Assembly (NCBI RefSeq): GCF_965638725.1
Contig: NC_134950.1
Location: forward strand, 32,860,932-32,924,931
Length of the DNA stretch: 64,000 bases
DNA from: Aptenodytes patagonicus
Taxonomy: Eukaryota; Chordata; Aves; Sphenisciformes; Spheniscidae
Direction of reading: 5' to 3'
Below, piece after piece: positions 48,969 to 61,202 of this stretch. The translations under genes were made by a program, and so were the position numbers. Position 1 is the stretch's first letter; the number at the start of each line of letters is the position of its first letter. The notes under the pieces were generated by a model. That model was given only the letters and a program-made list of their open reading frames with translations. It was not told the DNA's origin and did not search any database.

Positions 48969-49085
48969 TCTAAAGTTGGAGGAAGCAAACCTGCCGGGGG
49001 AGACTTCGGAGAAGTTCTCAACTCTGCTGCCAATGCCAGTGCCACAGAAACTATTGCAGAACAGACACAGGAGGAGACCCACTGA
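48969..49085 (+). CDS. TPD52: TPD52 exon 8, C-terminus and stop
   Basis: Acceptor GTGTTCTAG|TCTAAA. 117 nt including the TGA at 49083-49085. It encodes SKVGGSKPAGGDFGEVLNSA, then ANASATETIAEQTQEETH, residues 147-184. The body matches mammalian TPD52 (SKVGGTKPAGGDFGEVLNSA), with a divergent tail. Confidence 0.95.
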   Translation, partial: SKVGGSKPAGGDFGEVLNSAANASATETIAEQTQEETH

Positions 49086-50455
49086 GATTCCTGCCTCTGT
49101 CCTGCTACCCACTGCCAGATGCTGCAAGCAAAAACTAAGCACACTTGTAACATTCTTTGCGCTCTTTCCACCAGATGTGCTTTTATTTAGCACGTAGTTG
49201 TTTTACCAGATTAACTGATACCAAGCTTGTTTGTGGGTTCAAAATATTTTTGAAACTAAAATACATTGATTGGGGTTTTGTGTGGGTAGGGGAATTTTTA
49301 TGCCTTTCAAGCATTTAAAGGACTTATCTGTAATTTGAAGGCAACCTTTAAAATATAGCAATGAAAAAAAACCCTCTTTTGAGAAATTAATTATACTGTA
49401 CATATACTGTGGATACATAATTTCTTTTGAATCTGTAACTACCGCTTAACTTAATCATTATGAATCCACTGCTGCTGCCAAACTGAAGCTTGTTACTTCA
49501 CTCCCTTGTGATTATTTCGGTTAAGTGTTGCCTGCACGGGACAGACTAGGAGGATCACTCCCAGCTAAAGAAAGGACTTCTGCTTCAACAGGCTTTAAAC
49601 AAGTTATTCATAGCAGGATTACACATGGGTAGGAACGTACTGTCTTACGAGTGTGTTCCTCATACAACAGAGGCGGATAGGGTAATACATAACATTGAAA
49701 ACTTACTGATTTTTGTGGATTATCCACCTAGGAAACTTCTGACCATCGCAAATGGAAGCAAAATGCTTAGTAGTGCTGGTTTGGTTCAGTTACAGTGACA
49801 TTTTCAGTCTTGTTTTTTGTACATTATGTTAATGTGGTAAGATACACCCTTCTGAACTTTTGATCAGTCGTGAATAGATTAATCTTAATTCACACATGGT
49901 GGTGTCACATTTACACTAACAAAGCATGGACTGTAAGAATAAGCCTGAGCACAAAAGTGGTTCTTTTTTGGGCATCAAGAGAATTGCTGTCAAATGCTAA
50001 CGTTGTTTCCCTTGTAGGCTGACCATCAAAGACGTCTGCTACACTGTCTTATTTTTCTTATGTGTTAAAGGCTTGTACCACTCGCAGCCCTATTCCTGTT
50101 TAAGATCCCAGAAGTCTATTTCGAGAGGTGCACAGTGTCATACTGCAGCACAGCTCTTACAAGATGTTCTCCTACGTGTTGCTTTATCTGATGTACTCTT
50201 CAAATTTCTCATATTTTGTATGTTTCTGGCACATGGTGTCATATGGTTAGAACTTTTGGCAAGTATTTTATCACTGTGCTTAGAACTGGAAACAAGTTTT
50301 GAAACATTTGTGTGAAATCCATGAAACTTCAACCACTACAGGTGTTTGGAGGAAAAAAAAAGTTGGCTCCTAACAACCTTGTTAGCATGTCCAATGTAGT
50401 ATATATGCTTAATTACATGTGAGAAGCTTAATAAAAATCTGTATGTGAGGAATGT
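49086..50455 (+). other. TPD52: TPD52 3' UTR
   Basis: About 1.37 kb from the stop codon to just past the AATAAA at 50430. AT-rich unique sequence without transposons. The end is an estimate, 15-20 bases beyond the signal; earlier poly(A) sites are possible but none is as clear. Confidence 0.7.
50430..50435 (+). terminator. TPD52: Polyadenylation signal AATAAA of TPD52
   Basis: Canonical hexamer followed by a GT-rich downstream element (GTATGTGAGGAATGTATTGT), 1.35 kb after the stop codon and before the next CpG island. Confidence 0.75.
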
Positions 50456-50899
50456 ATTGTCCCAGGAATATGGAGGATTGTATAAATAAGTAAGAAATTT
50501 TTATTTCTAATTGAAACACTTCTTTAAATTCGGTTTCAAAGTAGTGCCGATACCTTCTACTGTACTAGGAGGAATCTGCACCGATGAGCTTGGCACTTCT
50601 AGAGAAGGCTAGGCCCAGGCTGACTTCTAGTGGCTTACATAAAATTACTGTCCCGATTACATTGGGAAGTTTAGAAAATGGGTTGAGAGATACTCTCAGC
50701 CTCTGACAGCTACACCGTAACAAAGGAATGGGGATTGGAATGACACGGCAAGGGTGGCACTCTTCCTCTATAGGGTCAATACTATGTAGGGCAGGTCCTT
50801 CTGGAACATAATCCTTCTTGTATGGGTTCTTTTTTTATTTATCTAACTGATGAACAGAAGGGTTATCTCGCCCAGACTTGGGCTTTCTGGGTTACGAAG
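50456..50899. other. Short intergenic spacer between TPD52 and MRPS28
   Basis: Unique AT-rich sequence without features; it leads into the second CpG island. Confidence 0.6.
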
Positions 50900-51520
50900 G
50901 AAGAGAATTTTTTTCCTAAGGCCACGCAGCTGCATTGCTGGGTCTGCACGCGTTACACTCGGCTTTGCAGCTGCAGCCTCGCATAAGCTTTCGCTGCACC
51001 TTCCTCTGCCTGCACCCTCCCCTCGAGTGCACGTAGCCTGAGGGCGGCTGTCGCAATTTAAGTTTTACTTCCAGCGGCGCGCGTCCGTGTGGCAGCCGGC
51101 ACCCGTCTCCCGTCCCCCGAGGCAGGGCTGCCCGGCCGCCTCCTCGGGCCGCTGCGCAGCCGAGCCGCGGCCGGCGGGGGCCGCTGGTCTCGCTCCTTCC
51201 CCTCACCCGCCTGCCCTGCGGATGGGTGCTCGCCCCTTCGCCGGGCTACGCGGCGGTTACGGGCCGCCCCGCCTCTCCGACCCCGCCCGGGACGGAGCGG
51301 GCGGCCGGGGGCGGCTCTCCCTGCGCTGTCCCCGTACCCCCGCAAGCCGCCTCGGGCACGCCTCAGCGGGAGACCGGCGGAAGAGTGCGGGCGCCGCGGC
51401 CAGCCCGGTCTCCTCCTCCAGCAAGAGCGGCCGGGCCGTGCCTGGCCCCCCCGGGGCGGCAGGACGAAGCGGCCCCGCCGCCGCCTCCCGCCCGCAGAGC
51501 GGAGCCCAGCGTCCCTCAGC

Positions 51521-51532
51521 CAAGATGGCGGC
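51521..51532 (+). promoter_or_regulatory. MRPS28: YY1 site CAAGATGGCGGC
   Basis: Exact match to the long YY1 consensus that sits at or just after the transcription start of many housekeeping genes. Its ATG (51524) is out of frame with the MRPS28 start at 51637, so if transcribed it would be a small upstream start. Confidence 0.7.
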
Positions 51533-51555
51533 CGCCTCGCCTCAGCCGAGCCCGG

Positions 51556-51567
51556 TGCGCTTGCGCC
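51556..51567 (+). promoter_or_regulatory. MRPS28: NRF-1-like site TGCGCTTGCGCC
   Basis: One mismatch from the GCGCATGCGC core. NRF-1 controls many nuclear genes for mitochondrial ribosome and respiratory proteins, so the site fits the proposed gene identity. Confidence 0.5.
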
Positions 51568-51636
51568 CGTCGCGTGCCGGTGACCTGGGGGTGGTGCGGG
51601 GTCAGAGTTCACGCTCCGCCCTCCACGCGGACAGTT

Positions 51637-51819
51637 ATGGCGGCGTCGAGCTGGGGCCTTGCCGCCGGCCGGGCAGGGGTTCGGCCGTGGCGGCTGCGGC
51701 TGCCGGCGGTGAGGCGGTGTGGCGGTGCCCCACCGGCGGGAGCGCCGGATGCTGGGACCCTCCCGCAGCAGACGGAGGAGCGGCCGGGCGCCGGTACCGC
51801 GGCCACCGGCCCCCGGCAG
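51637..51819 (+). CDS. MRPS28: Probable MRPS28 exon 1 (mitochondrial ribosomal protein S28, N-terminus)
   Basis: ATG at 51637 opens 61 codons ending at a strong donor, GGCAG|GTGAGG, in phase 0. The peptide begins MAASSWGLAAGRAGVRPWRL and is rich in Arg, Ala and Leu with no acidic residue in the first 37, like a mitochondrial targeting sequence. It then becomes low-complexity. Human MRPS28 likewise starts with a poorly conserved Arg-rich presequence. The identification rests mainly on gene order (MRPS28 follows TPD52 in the same direction in mammals), the YY1/NRF-1 promoter and the presequence. No conserved S28 core is in the window; it must lie in exons beyond 64000. S28 is a small-subunit protein of the mitoribosome. 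An unrelated housekeeping gene cannot be excluded. Confidence 0.6.
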
Positions 51820-52440
51820 GTGAGGGCGCGGCGGGGGGGCCGGGCCGGGGCGGGGCAGCGGCCGGGGGCGATTCTGGCCTGTCTGCCCCGGCAGGGCCGC
51901 CCCTGCAGTGCCTCCTCGCGGGCCTGCTGCCGCCTTCCTCTGCCTCTTGGCCGGTGTAGGCGGCGTGCTTCCCCACCGGCTTCGCTTTACCTTCTTGAAC
52001 GCCGGCTCCGTGCACAGCCCTTCTGCCTGCCTACCTGGCTGCTTTCGCGTGTTTATCTCTCTTCTCACCCCTTCAACCTGTGTACTAAATATCCTGGAGG
52101 ACGGTTCTTATGCTTTTCTTTTAACGTACTCCTGCAAAAATCTAATATAGAAAGTGTACAAATAGTTTTGGGTGTGTAGAATGCAAGGTACAGCTCTGTG
52201 GGTAAAACTGTATGCTGGCTTTTGCAGGCAGGGAGGATGTGGAAAATCTTTAATTAAAACAATTTTAGCGGGTCAGACCAAAGACCTGTTGGGCTAGTAC
52301 TCTAGAGATTTATAGTGGTAATATGAAGGCTGGTATGAATGAAACACGTGTGGAAATGCATGTGTGTGAGGCAGTCAAAAGAAACAGCAGGGCAGGGTTG
52401 AAAGAATAGTGTATGTTAACATGGAAAACCAGAGAACAAC

Positions 52441-52801
52441 AAGTCTTATGAGGAGCGGCTGAGGGAACTGGGGTTGTTTAGCCTGGAGAAGAGGAGGCTG
52501 AGGGGAGACCTCATCGCTCTCTGCAACTACCTGAAAGGAGGTTGTAGCGAGGTGGGTGTCAGTCTCTCCTCCCAAGTAACAAGCGATAGGACAAGAGGAG
52601 ATGGCCTGAAGTTGTGCCAGGGGAGGTTTAGATTGGACATGAGGAAGAATTTCTTCACCGAAAGGGTTGTCAAGCATTGGAAGAGGCTGCCCAGGGAAGT
52701 GGTTGAGTCTCCATCCCTGGAGGTATTTAAAAGGTTTGTAGACGTGGTGCCTAAGGACATGGTTTAGTGGTGGACTTGGATGATTCTATGATTTTATGAT
52801 G
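52441..52801 (+). mobile_element. CR1 LINE 3' end (sense)
   Basis: Encodes the terminal CR1 ORF2 residues ([20 protein letters not shown] ... [20 protein letters not shown]), then the stop (52765-52767) and a GGATGATTCTATGATTTTATG tail. It is 5'-truncated and closely resembles the copy at 36768-37617 but in the opposite orientation, about 620 bp downstream of the MRPS28 exon 1 donor. Confidence 0.92.
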
Positions 52802-55800
52802 CTGTTCTCGGGAGTAAAATTGAGGATCATGATGTTCTTGTGAAGGCCTGCACTCTGATAAGCCTGGAGTACAGGTGATTTGTCAAGAGCAGGCCCTACT
52901 TCCAAACAACAGGAGGAGGGCAACAGGCTTGTATCATATCTTATATGCCATTTGTTTTCCTGTTACTCCACCATGAAAACAAATGTGAAGAGATAGATAG
53001 TGAGCAGTAATCTGCTATTTGTTGACGCTGTGGTAAGTGAGATTCTGGAGCACAGGACCACGCTGTAAACAACTGTTGACTCCTGAAGGGTGTAAAAGAT
53101 TTGTCCAAAACCTAGTTCATCACTGCCAAACAGGAAGAATCTCAAAGATGTGGTGAGGCCTTGATAGCGGGCATCCTTCGTCCTTGGTGTTGCACCCAAA
53201 TGGTCCTGCCCAGCCCACTTTGTTGTTGTGAGTCTGTGGGTATGAGAATGTGAGTGAATGAAACTTGTGAAAGAATGAGTGTGAGTGGGTAAAATGCATG
53301 TAGAACTTTTGTAAAAAAAGTCACCTTCTGTGGCTGTTGCATTGATTTTTGTCATGCTGATTTTCCACATTATCTGTTGTGACAGTGGCCGTTAACAGGC
53401 ATCTCGGGAATCACAGAAAAAAGCAGTGCATGTGTACTAATGTATCCTGGAATATTTCTTCCAGGCTGAAAAACCCTGACCTCTGTTTTTTACTAAGGTG
53501 GAAGTGATTCCGTGCTGCTCTTCATCCTTGTCACTCTTCTTTTTCTAACTCTTCCAGTTCTGTTTGACCACATCAGGGGCTGGGATTACTTGGAGCGTGC
53601 CCGGTAGGATATGGAGATTAATGCTGTGAATTAATATTGCAGGACTGGTTTAGTACTGGGAGTGTAGAACTAGAAATGTCTCAGTCACTGAATCCTGTAC
53701 CTGACATGCCAAATTACTGTGTAATCTGTAACACTGTTTTCCGTTGAATATCCACACTGACGAGGCTGGCTGTGCTAGGATCGAAGGTCTGTCTAACCCA
53801 GGGTGCTGGCTCAGGTGGTGTCCAAGGGGGTGTCCACAGAAGGGTTTGGGAAGAGATCCAGTTGATCTAGCTGTAGAAGATACTGAATGCTACTTTGGGG
53901 ATTTTGGGGGTTGATTTTTTTTTTTTCTCCTTTCTGTTGAAGTGAGAAGCTAGGAACATGTCCTTTTCTGTTTCTGTCTATAAATAAATTGTCATCGAGC
54001 CTTTAAAGGTTCTGAACTAACTCTAATGTTATATAGTATTCACAACATCCTGTCCAAATGGAATTACATTTACAAATATAAATAATACAATACAGAAATC
54101 AAACTGGGAACGTAAAATGAAGAGCTGGACTACAACTCTGGATTTCTGTATGCTCTGCTGAACTACTTTCTCACTTGAACAAGAGGAAAACCAATAGCTT
54201 GCTTTGCAGTGACACAGTGATGTTAAAAGCATAACAATGAGATGAAGTAAGATTTGCATGAGTCTACTTTCATGCTGTTCTTAGCCCAGTTAGCAAAGCG
54301 CTCGGTGAGCCCAAGCGTGGTTGATGATTATTCACTGTTTGCTCTTTTAAGAGTGTGCAGAGGGAGTGGGTTTTGCTGAGAATGAGTTAGCAGTGGAAGG
54401 TGGCATACTGAAACCAGAGGAAAATTAAAGGGGTCTGACTTGCAGTGTAATCTGTTGGTTCTGTGTAGTTTTCCTGAAATCACTTTTTCACCAACTTGAA
54501 CTGATTTTTGATTGCTAGGAAGTGTGTTATTTGGTAAATAAACTTTCCACAGCTGGGAGCAACCCTAATGCTAATGTGGCATAAAGCTGGGTAATACTTG
54601 TGGGAGGATGTACTGGATGCTGCTGGAAAAACTCAAAGCATTAGAAGACCTCTTGAGAAAATCCTTCTAAGGGGAGCAACACGCCCTCCTCAGGAGAGGG
54701 TGCGGTGGCTCTAGCTGCAGTCCCTTTCTGGGGTGCCATGCATCTGCAGGATCTGCTCTTTTAAGCAGGAGGAATGTGCTCTTGCTCATCCCTTACCTGA
54801 GCTGCAGCCAGAGGAAAGCTTGTCTTCCTTATCTCTGCTGGCAAGGAGACAGATGGGAAGCGCTGCCTGGCTTTTGGTGTACTTACACCCTGTAAGAGCA
54901 CAGAGATGTTATATGGCTCCTTAGTGTTTCTGTTTCTTTGCGCGGGAGGGGGAGAGAGGTTTGATGATGTTTCTGTACTGGTTTCCTATGTCAGCTGTTT
55001 TTCCCTCATTTTTGGAACCGGATGAATGCTATGATGTTTGGTAGGCAGTGGCTTATTTTAGGTAAATGTTAGGAAACTTGATAAATGGGCGTGTTGACAT
55101 GCGTTTGTCCAAGATGATTCAAAAAGCATGATGATATTTTTCCTGGGTAGCTTTTTAAGTTTTTTGGGCACAGCAGCAAATGTGTACTGCTGACCTTGCT
55201 TCATAGTTGTCTGATGGTGATCTGTGCTGGGTTGGTAATTTTTTAGGGTTTTGTGTTTCATTTTTCACCTTTAGTTTACAGTTCTGTTGTTACTGTTTTG
55301 CAAATAGTGAAACTTACAGAGCTGGCACTTAAATGTTGATTAAAATTGTTAGAAAGTTAGCAACTTGGTAAGCAAAATATTCTGATAAACCCACATGATA
55401 TTTAACTTTGTCTACAGCAGGCAGCTTGCTTACTGCTTTTTCCTTCTGCATTTTTATAATGTCTAAGTTTTTTGCTTTCTAAACTGAACAGAAAAAAGAC
55501 AAGTTTAAAGTTCTTTTCTTCTCTGTGGAATTGCTTAAAGAAATCTTTTAGAAGGACAGGAAATGCTTTAGGTGTTACCTTTATTTGCAGATTGAAGCTG
55601 CCTGCTTAGCAAAATAGGAAACCTTGCCCTTTAGGAAGGACATGATGATTTTTGTTGATATGGGTAGAGAGGTGGTTTTTGGGCTACGTTCTTAGCTGAA
55701 GAAAATGTAAGAATGAAGTAACTAATAGAGAATAAATTGTATATTTTCCTGCATTGTGAACTATAAATAGCCTAAAAATGTTTTAAAAAAAAGTCATGCA

Positions 55801-58800
55801 GTTTGTCAAATATATTTTTAGGTAGAAATGGGTTATCACTATGATAGCTTTGCCACTGGTCTGCAATATGTGTCACAGTGTGATAAAACTTCTCTGTTGG
55901 TACCTTTTCACTTTATAGTAACAGGGTACAAACCATCAGGTGCATGTCAGAGATTAGTGACATGAGCAGAAACATAGTCTTTGTTCAGAAGCAGAGATTT
56001 CCAGCTGCGGGTCCCGCCGAGGCATCTGGGCAGGGATGCTGCGCTCGGATTTAGGTGAACCTCCATGCCCGGCACAGCAGAGGGCATTGCTTGTTTCTAG
56101 ATGTCGCAGGAAAAGTAGCATGCTTGAGGAGTTTCCTATATAGTTCCTTAAATAACATACGTGTTTTAAGGGAAAGCATTTATTAAGAAGAAACGTAACT
56201 GACTTTCTCTAAAGTTCAGATGGAAGGGACTGGGTTGGTATCAGTACATCATAATAACTAATTTCTGAAATATAGAGATTGGAAATTATTCTTCCAGAAA
56301 CATATATATTTTTAAATTTACTTAGTCAGCCACAGGTTCTTTCCTGAAAGGATTCAGAAATTTGAGGCGGGTGTCCGTGTATTTAAGTTTCTTGTTGCTA
56401 TTTTAAAAAATACTCAATATTCATAAAGCGAAGAAAATAAAAACAATTTTAATAGGTGATATAAAGAGTTGCCTTATCTATTTATGTTTTAGGGGAGAGA
56501 TTAAAAACTAAAACGCAAAAATGAGAATTTTAAGGGAATGTATTACACTTCTGTTCTGAAAGCTACGTGGATATCCTGTATAAAGGATGTGTGTATCTCT
56601 TGCTTATGCAGTATCTTCGCAACCTCAGTTTAAAATAATGTGTAACAATGGATGTTTTGAAATCAAGCATTAAAAAAAAAATCAGAATTATTTTTAATGT
56701 AATTATTGATGGGAAATATTTCTCTCAATCTATCTTCCCACCTAAGTCAACATTTAGAAGATGATTTTACTGAAGTTGCAGTTATTTGAGAACAAAAATA
56801 CTTATCTGTATTTAGTACAATTTTCACTTGTAATTTTAATAGTGTAATATTTCTTAGGACACCTATAATCTTTATGTGGATGAAGTGCTTTTCCAGTGTT
56901 AATAAATACCTTAAAACCATTTTTGGTTTGATTACAAATGTAACAGCATTTTACGAAACCTATATGCCAAGCACAGAGGTTACTTTTTTAGGTAGATTAC
57001 CTTCTGGCCAGCATTCAAGTACTGGAAACTGCTGGCTAACTGAGAGTGGGACTTGCCAGTTGTGGGATTTATGGGAGCTGGAATGAGTTTTCTTTACCTG
57101 GAAGTTTCTCTTGGCTTACTTTGCCAGCTTGTACTGTGTTTGAGAAACTTGGGTTATGTCTGCTCCTGCTATGCTGTGAGCACATCCTGCTGCTTTCAGG
57201 TTCGTGCTAAGTAAGGACTGTATCGCAGGCTTCTCAGCATCCTCTCAGCTGGATCTGCTCGAAGTGCTGGTTTGCATTATAGTGGAAATGAGTCTGTTTG
57301 TCCTTCTTTTGACCTCTGTGAAGGAGCAGTTCTAGCCTGTGAATGCTCTGGATGAGGCACCAAAACTTGGCTCTTCTGACTTGGGTTTGTCCCAGCTGTG
57401 GGCACAGCTGGGTCTGTCGGATGACCTGCTTTGCATGTGACAGAAGTGCTTCCATGATAGGATTTTGTAAAACTCACACAGTGTTGGAGCAACACTCTCT
57501 GAAATGAAGTAGACAGGACTTCTAATGTTGTTGTTGGACAGCAGAGGAACGATGCATGCTGCCCCTTTGGAGGACGTAATTACAGTACGGTAAAATTGTA
57601 CACAGGTGTGATAGGCAGCGGTGACTCTGGAACACAAATTCATGTGGGAAGGCCCTGAGCACCTTGCACAGCTCTGTCCTTGGTTGGCATGAGGAAGACC
57701 ACAGCGCTGGAGAAGCAGTGGGTTGCAGTTGTCTTCTGGAACTCGCTCCTTCAGATAGCTCTGGGTTGGCGAGTGATTGGTTTGGCATTGCTGGAGGTCT
57801 GTGAGTGGTAGGCATATGTGATATGCCTTTGGCTGTCAGAGTGGAATCCCAAAATTCAAACTGTCTTGGGACTACCAGGATCATGGAGAAAAGCAAGTGA
57901 ATGCCAGGTGACTACTCTTGGCTACATGTGAGATACCTGGAAGAAGGTGCATGGAACCATAATGTAGAGGTTAAATAGGAATTGAAATCCTTCCTAGTGG
58001 TTATTGTTATCAGTAGGATATTTACATCCACTGTTGCTGTGGGAGATCCCAGTTACTCTCCTACTATGACTATTGAAACAGCATCCTGTCCTCCAGGAGC
58101 CTGGAAAAAAGAGCCGGGAAGGGCAGCGCGATGATAAATGGAGAAACTGTCAGGCTGAAGATAAGACAGTGCTGTTGTATGGGATTGCCAGCGTCCCATT
58201 TCAGCATGGCAACCCCATACAGCTGTGAGGGCACAGACATGTAGTTGCTCAGAGAAACGATGCAGAGTTCTGTCTAAGCAGTCTAGCTGCACAGGCAGAT
58301 GCTGGGCTTAAAACACCATGGGCTGTTCTTAGGACTGTGTGTGCTCATCTGGTACGATTTTCTTTTTGACGTAATCCATGCAGTAGGTTCACCCACTTGC
58401 CCCGATTGCTGTTCAGAATTGCACTGGAGAGTTAGACACTTTGGGTGTTCTGCAAGCTGTGAGTTGTGGTGTGGTCACACCAGCAGGTGATCTGGTGGTT
58501 GTGTGCTCCTCGGGGTGGCTGGCAGCATGCTAGGTGCATGGGAATCTTACTGTTGAGATAGCTGATCCCAGCTGACTTAGGAACTGGTGCAGGCACGGGG
58601 GAGGACTATGTATGAATTGGAGGTAGCTGGGGGGAACGTGAAAAGCCATGGACATACAGGTTCAGGGCATTTTAGGAATTGCCTCTTGGTTCCTGATTTT
58701 TTTCATCTCTTTCCATATATTACATAAAATAGTAGAAATATTTAGATAACTATAAATGATCTGAATTTGTTTCCTTTCCTGTTACTGATGAAGAAATTAC

Positions 58801-61202
58801 AGTAAGACTTGGCTCTCCTTTTTTTTCCTTAAAGCAAAACATCAATGAACTTTTGTCTGTACTGTTGTCTTCACCTCTTTGTTTTCATCCGGTCTTTCTT
58901 TCCACTTCTCTGAAAGCTTCATTTTCTTAATCTTATATTGATACCATTGCAATGTTCTAATTTTTTGCTATAAAATAATCCTTGAAAGAAAGATATAGAT
59001 AAATACTTCATGTTTTAAATAATATATAGAAGTTATTTAAATTCAAGAAAAATAAGCAGCTTTATTGTGACCAAATTATGTACTATTTTATGTTATGAAA
59101 TAAATTCTTAGCTCAGCATTGTTTAGTAAATGATCCTTCTGGCTAGTCAACAGCATATTTTCAAAGCTGCATTTGAAATTCCTTATGGAAGTCTTGTTTT
59201 GCAGTTTCTGCACTGTGTATCCAATCAAAATGTGAAGATAACTGGAAAACCTTCCTTTTACTACAGACACAAAGAAGTTGGTATTGAGTCAACCAGGGCA
59301 GCAGCTTGTACACTTATAAGATTTGTTGGGTAAGCCTTGGTGGTTTGGATAGCGTTATAGTGTGTTAGCAATATGACTTTGCTGCTTTCTGATATTTTAA
59401 ATGGGCAATTGATTGATGAAGAAGTTTCAAAAAAGGGTCTAGAAGCAGCTGTAGATGCTTAATTTTCTTGATACAGCTGTGATGTCCTTCCCCTCCCCAG
59501 ATGTACTCTGTTGTTTTATGCTATTCCTCCTAAGCACAGTTGTGTAAAGTCGCACGAAAAAAGTATAGTTTTAAATTTTAGTCATGTGTGTCACTGTATA
59601 TAATACCAAAAAATTCAGACTCAAACAAAACAGAGTATACCTTTGACTTTTCTGATAAGGGGCAGGTATAGCTATAATTGACTGAAAAAATCACCTGTCT
59701 TTGGATTTACTATGATAGTGCAGTATTTGTTGTAGGACATACAAGGTTAGTCTGTTAATTGAAAAAATTTACACTTGTTTTATGAACAGTATTGCTACAT
59801 TTGATTTAGCAGCATCTAGTAAGACATTGGTAACTTACATCATTTTATGAAGTATTCTGAATAGTTATGCTCTTTCATGAGTTTGAAGAACAGTTCATGT
59901 ACTGCATCTCGATGATAAGTCTAAGAAATATCCATCTTCAGATATAAAAAAGCTGCAGAAAACCTTAACAACATAAACAGATTTCTAGACAACAAAGAAG
60001 TTTTGATATTAAAAGTGCAATTCAGGAAAACCTGTTGAATATTATGCACAGCGTACAAATCCTGTTCCTGTGATCTTTTTTCTTTTTTTTTTTTTTTTTT
60101 GAGATCTGCATGATCCTACTTGAAAAATGTAATTATGAGACAAAGATTGTTTTCACCATGGTATTTTACTGGTTAAGTGCTACATGTATTTGGTTGTTAT
60201 TTGCATCCCTTTTAAAAATGTGCTTAGTTCACAATATTACATTGTTCATTATTATGAGGACAATATATACACAAATATATACATACAAGTATATTGCATG
60301 TTCTCTGCACAGCTGAGATACTTTTAATTAGAAGTTATTCTGTATGCAAAAATAAAATTAGGTTTGGAATATACTGTATTCATCAGTCAGTGTTGCAATG
60401 AGTACCAAAATATGGAGCTTGATGGAAGGATGTTGATGAACATAAACTGATATCAAATAGTGTATGATGAATCTGTCATTGTTTTTAAAGTACAAGTGTA
60501 ATCCTTTCCTAATGTCCAATCAAAATATAATTTAAAACACTTTTTTAAAAACTGTAATTTCAATATGTGAAGTTGGCTTAAAAAATGTGTCTGTAGCCAA
60601 GGAAAATCTTCCAATGCTCTTTGCCAAGAATGACAACTATTACCCTTATAACTTCCTATAACCCTGTTTGTTTCCCTTTGGATAATGCTATGAGATGTGA
60701 ATAGTCCTATTCTTAATCAAACTGAAGTTTAGTCCTTTTCATATTTTTTCTTTTTGGGATGAGAAAGGTTGGTAAATAGGAACTGTAATTTGGACAAAGT
60801 GAAGATATTCTTCAGCAAAATCAGTTATTTCTGCATTACATGCATTTCAAAATAGCTTTGTAGATATTTTTGTGTATTAGCCTCTTAATTAGTCACAGTT
60901 CTTCCTAGGTGGAAGTCAATGAAGCAGTACAGCTCTTACAGATCTTCTTTAGGAGTTATGTGCCAGAAGATTTTATTGCTTGCATAGGATGTTGGAAAAA
61001 TGGTACCTGTATTGTTGAAAGTATAACATGTACTTATGTAAATGATGATTAAACAATTGATTTTTAGGCTGGAAAGGATCGCTGTGGCCATCTAGACTGA
61101 CTTTGACTAACATAAGGCACTGAATTTCAGTCAGAGACTCTTGCACTTACCCCAGCAAGCTTGTCTTTCAGATAAATTTGTGGACTTAAAAATAAATAAA
61201 TA

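Larger units (their letters stand above)
10286..50455 (+). other. TPD52: TPD52 gene (tumor protein D52), complete locus
   Basis: Nine coding exons can be joined with GT-AG introns and consistent phase. Isoform with exon 1a and constitutive exons: 22+116+149+102+49+117 nt, 184 residues plus stop, the length I recall for the short human TPD52 isoform. With exon 1b: 218 residues. The two optional exons add 9 and 14 residues without changing frame. The product is a small acidic coiled-coil protein that dimerises with itself and D52-family relatives and acts in vesicle trafficking, exocytosis and lipid storage in the cytoplasm. It is D52 itself and not TPD52L1/L2, because of VEEEIQTLSQVLAAKEKHLA and the NSPTFKSFEEKVENLKSKVG C-terminal half. 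MRPS28 follows in the same direction. Confidence 0.93.
50900..51960 (+). promoter_or_regulatory. MRPS28: CpG island and promoter of the downstream gene (probable MRPS28)
   Basis: Very GC- and CpG-rich. It contains a YY1 site (51521-51532) and an NRF-1-like site (51556-51567), both common in TATA-less promoters of nuclear genes for mitochondrial proteins. Large open frames on both strands (for example 51058-52068 on -) are by-products of the GC content. The start of transcription is probably close to the YY1 site. Confidence 0.75.

Noticed and set aside
51058-52068. 336-codon frame on - and long + frames in the second CpG island
   Set aside because: Same compositional effect; the only frame with a fitting start, presequence and splice donor is 51637-51819.
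52268-53820. Two short segments (about 52268-52305 and 53775-53815) resembling an old amniote repeat
   Set aside because: Only a loose resemblance to each other and to repeat sequence I recall; too short and diverged to annotate without a repeat-library search.
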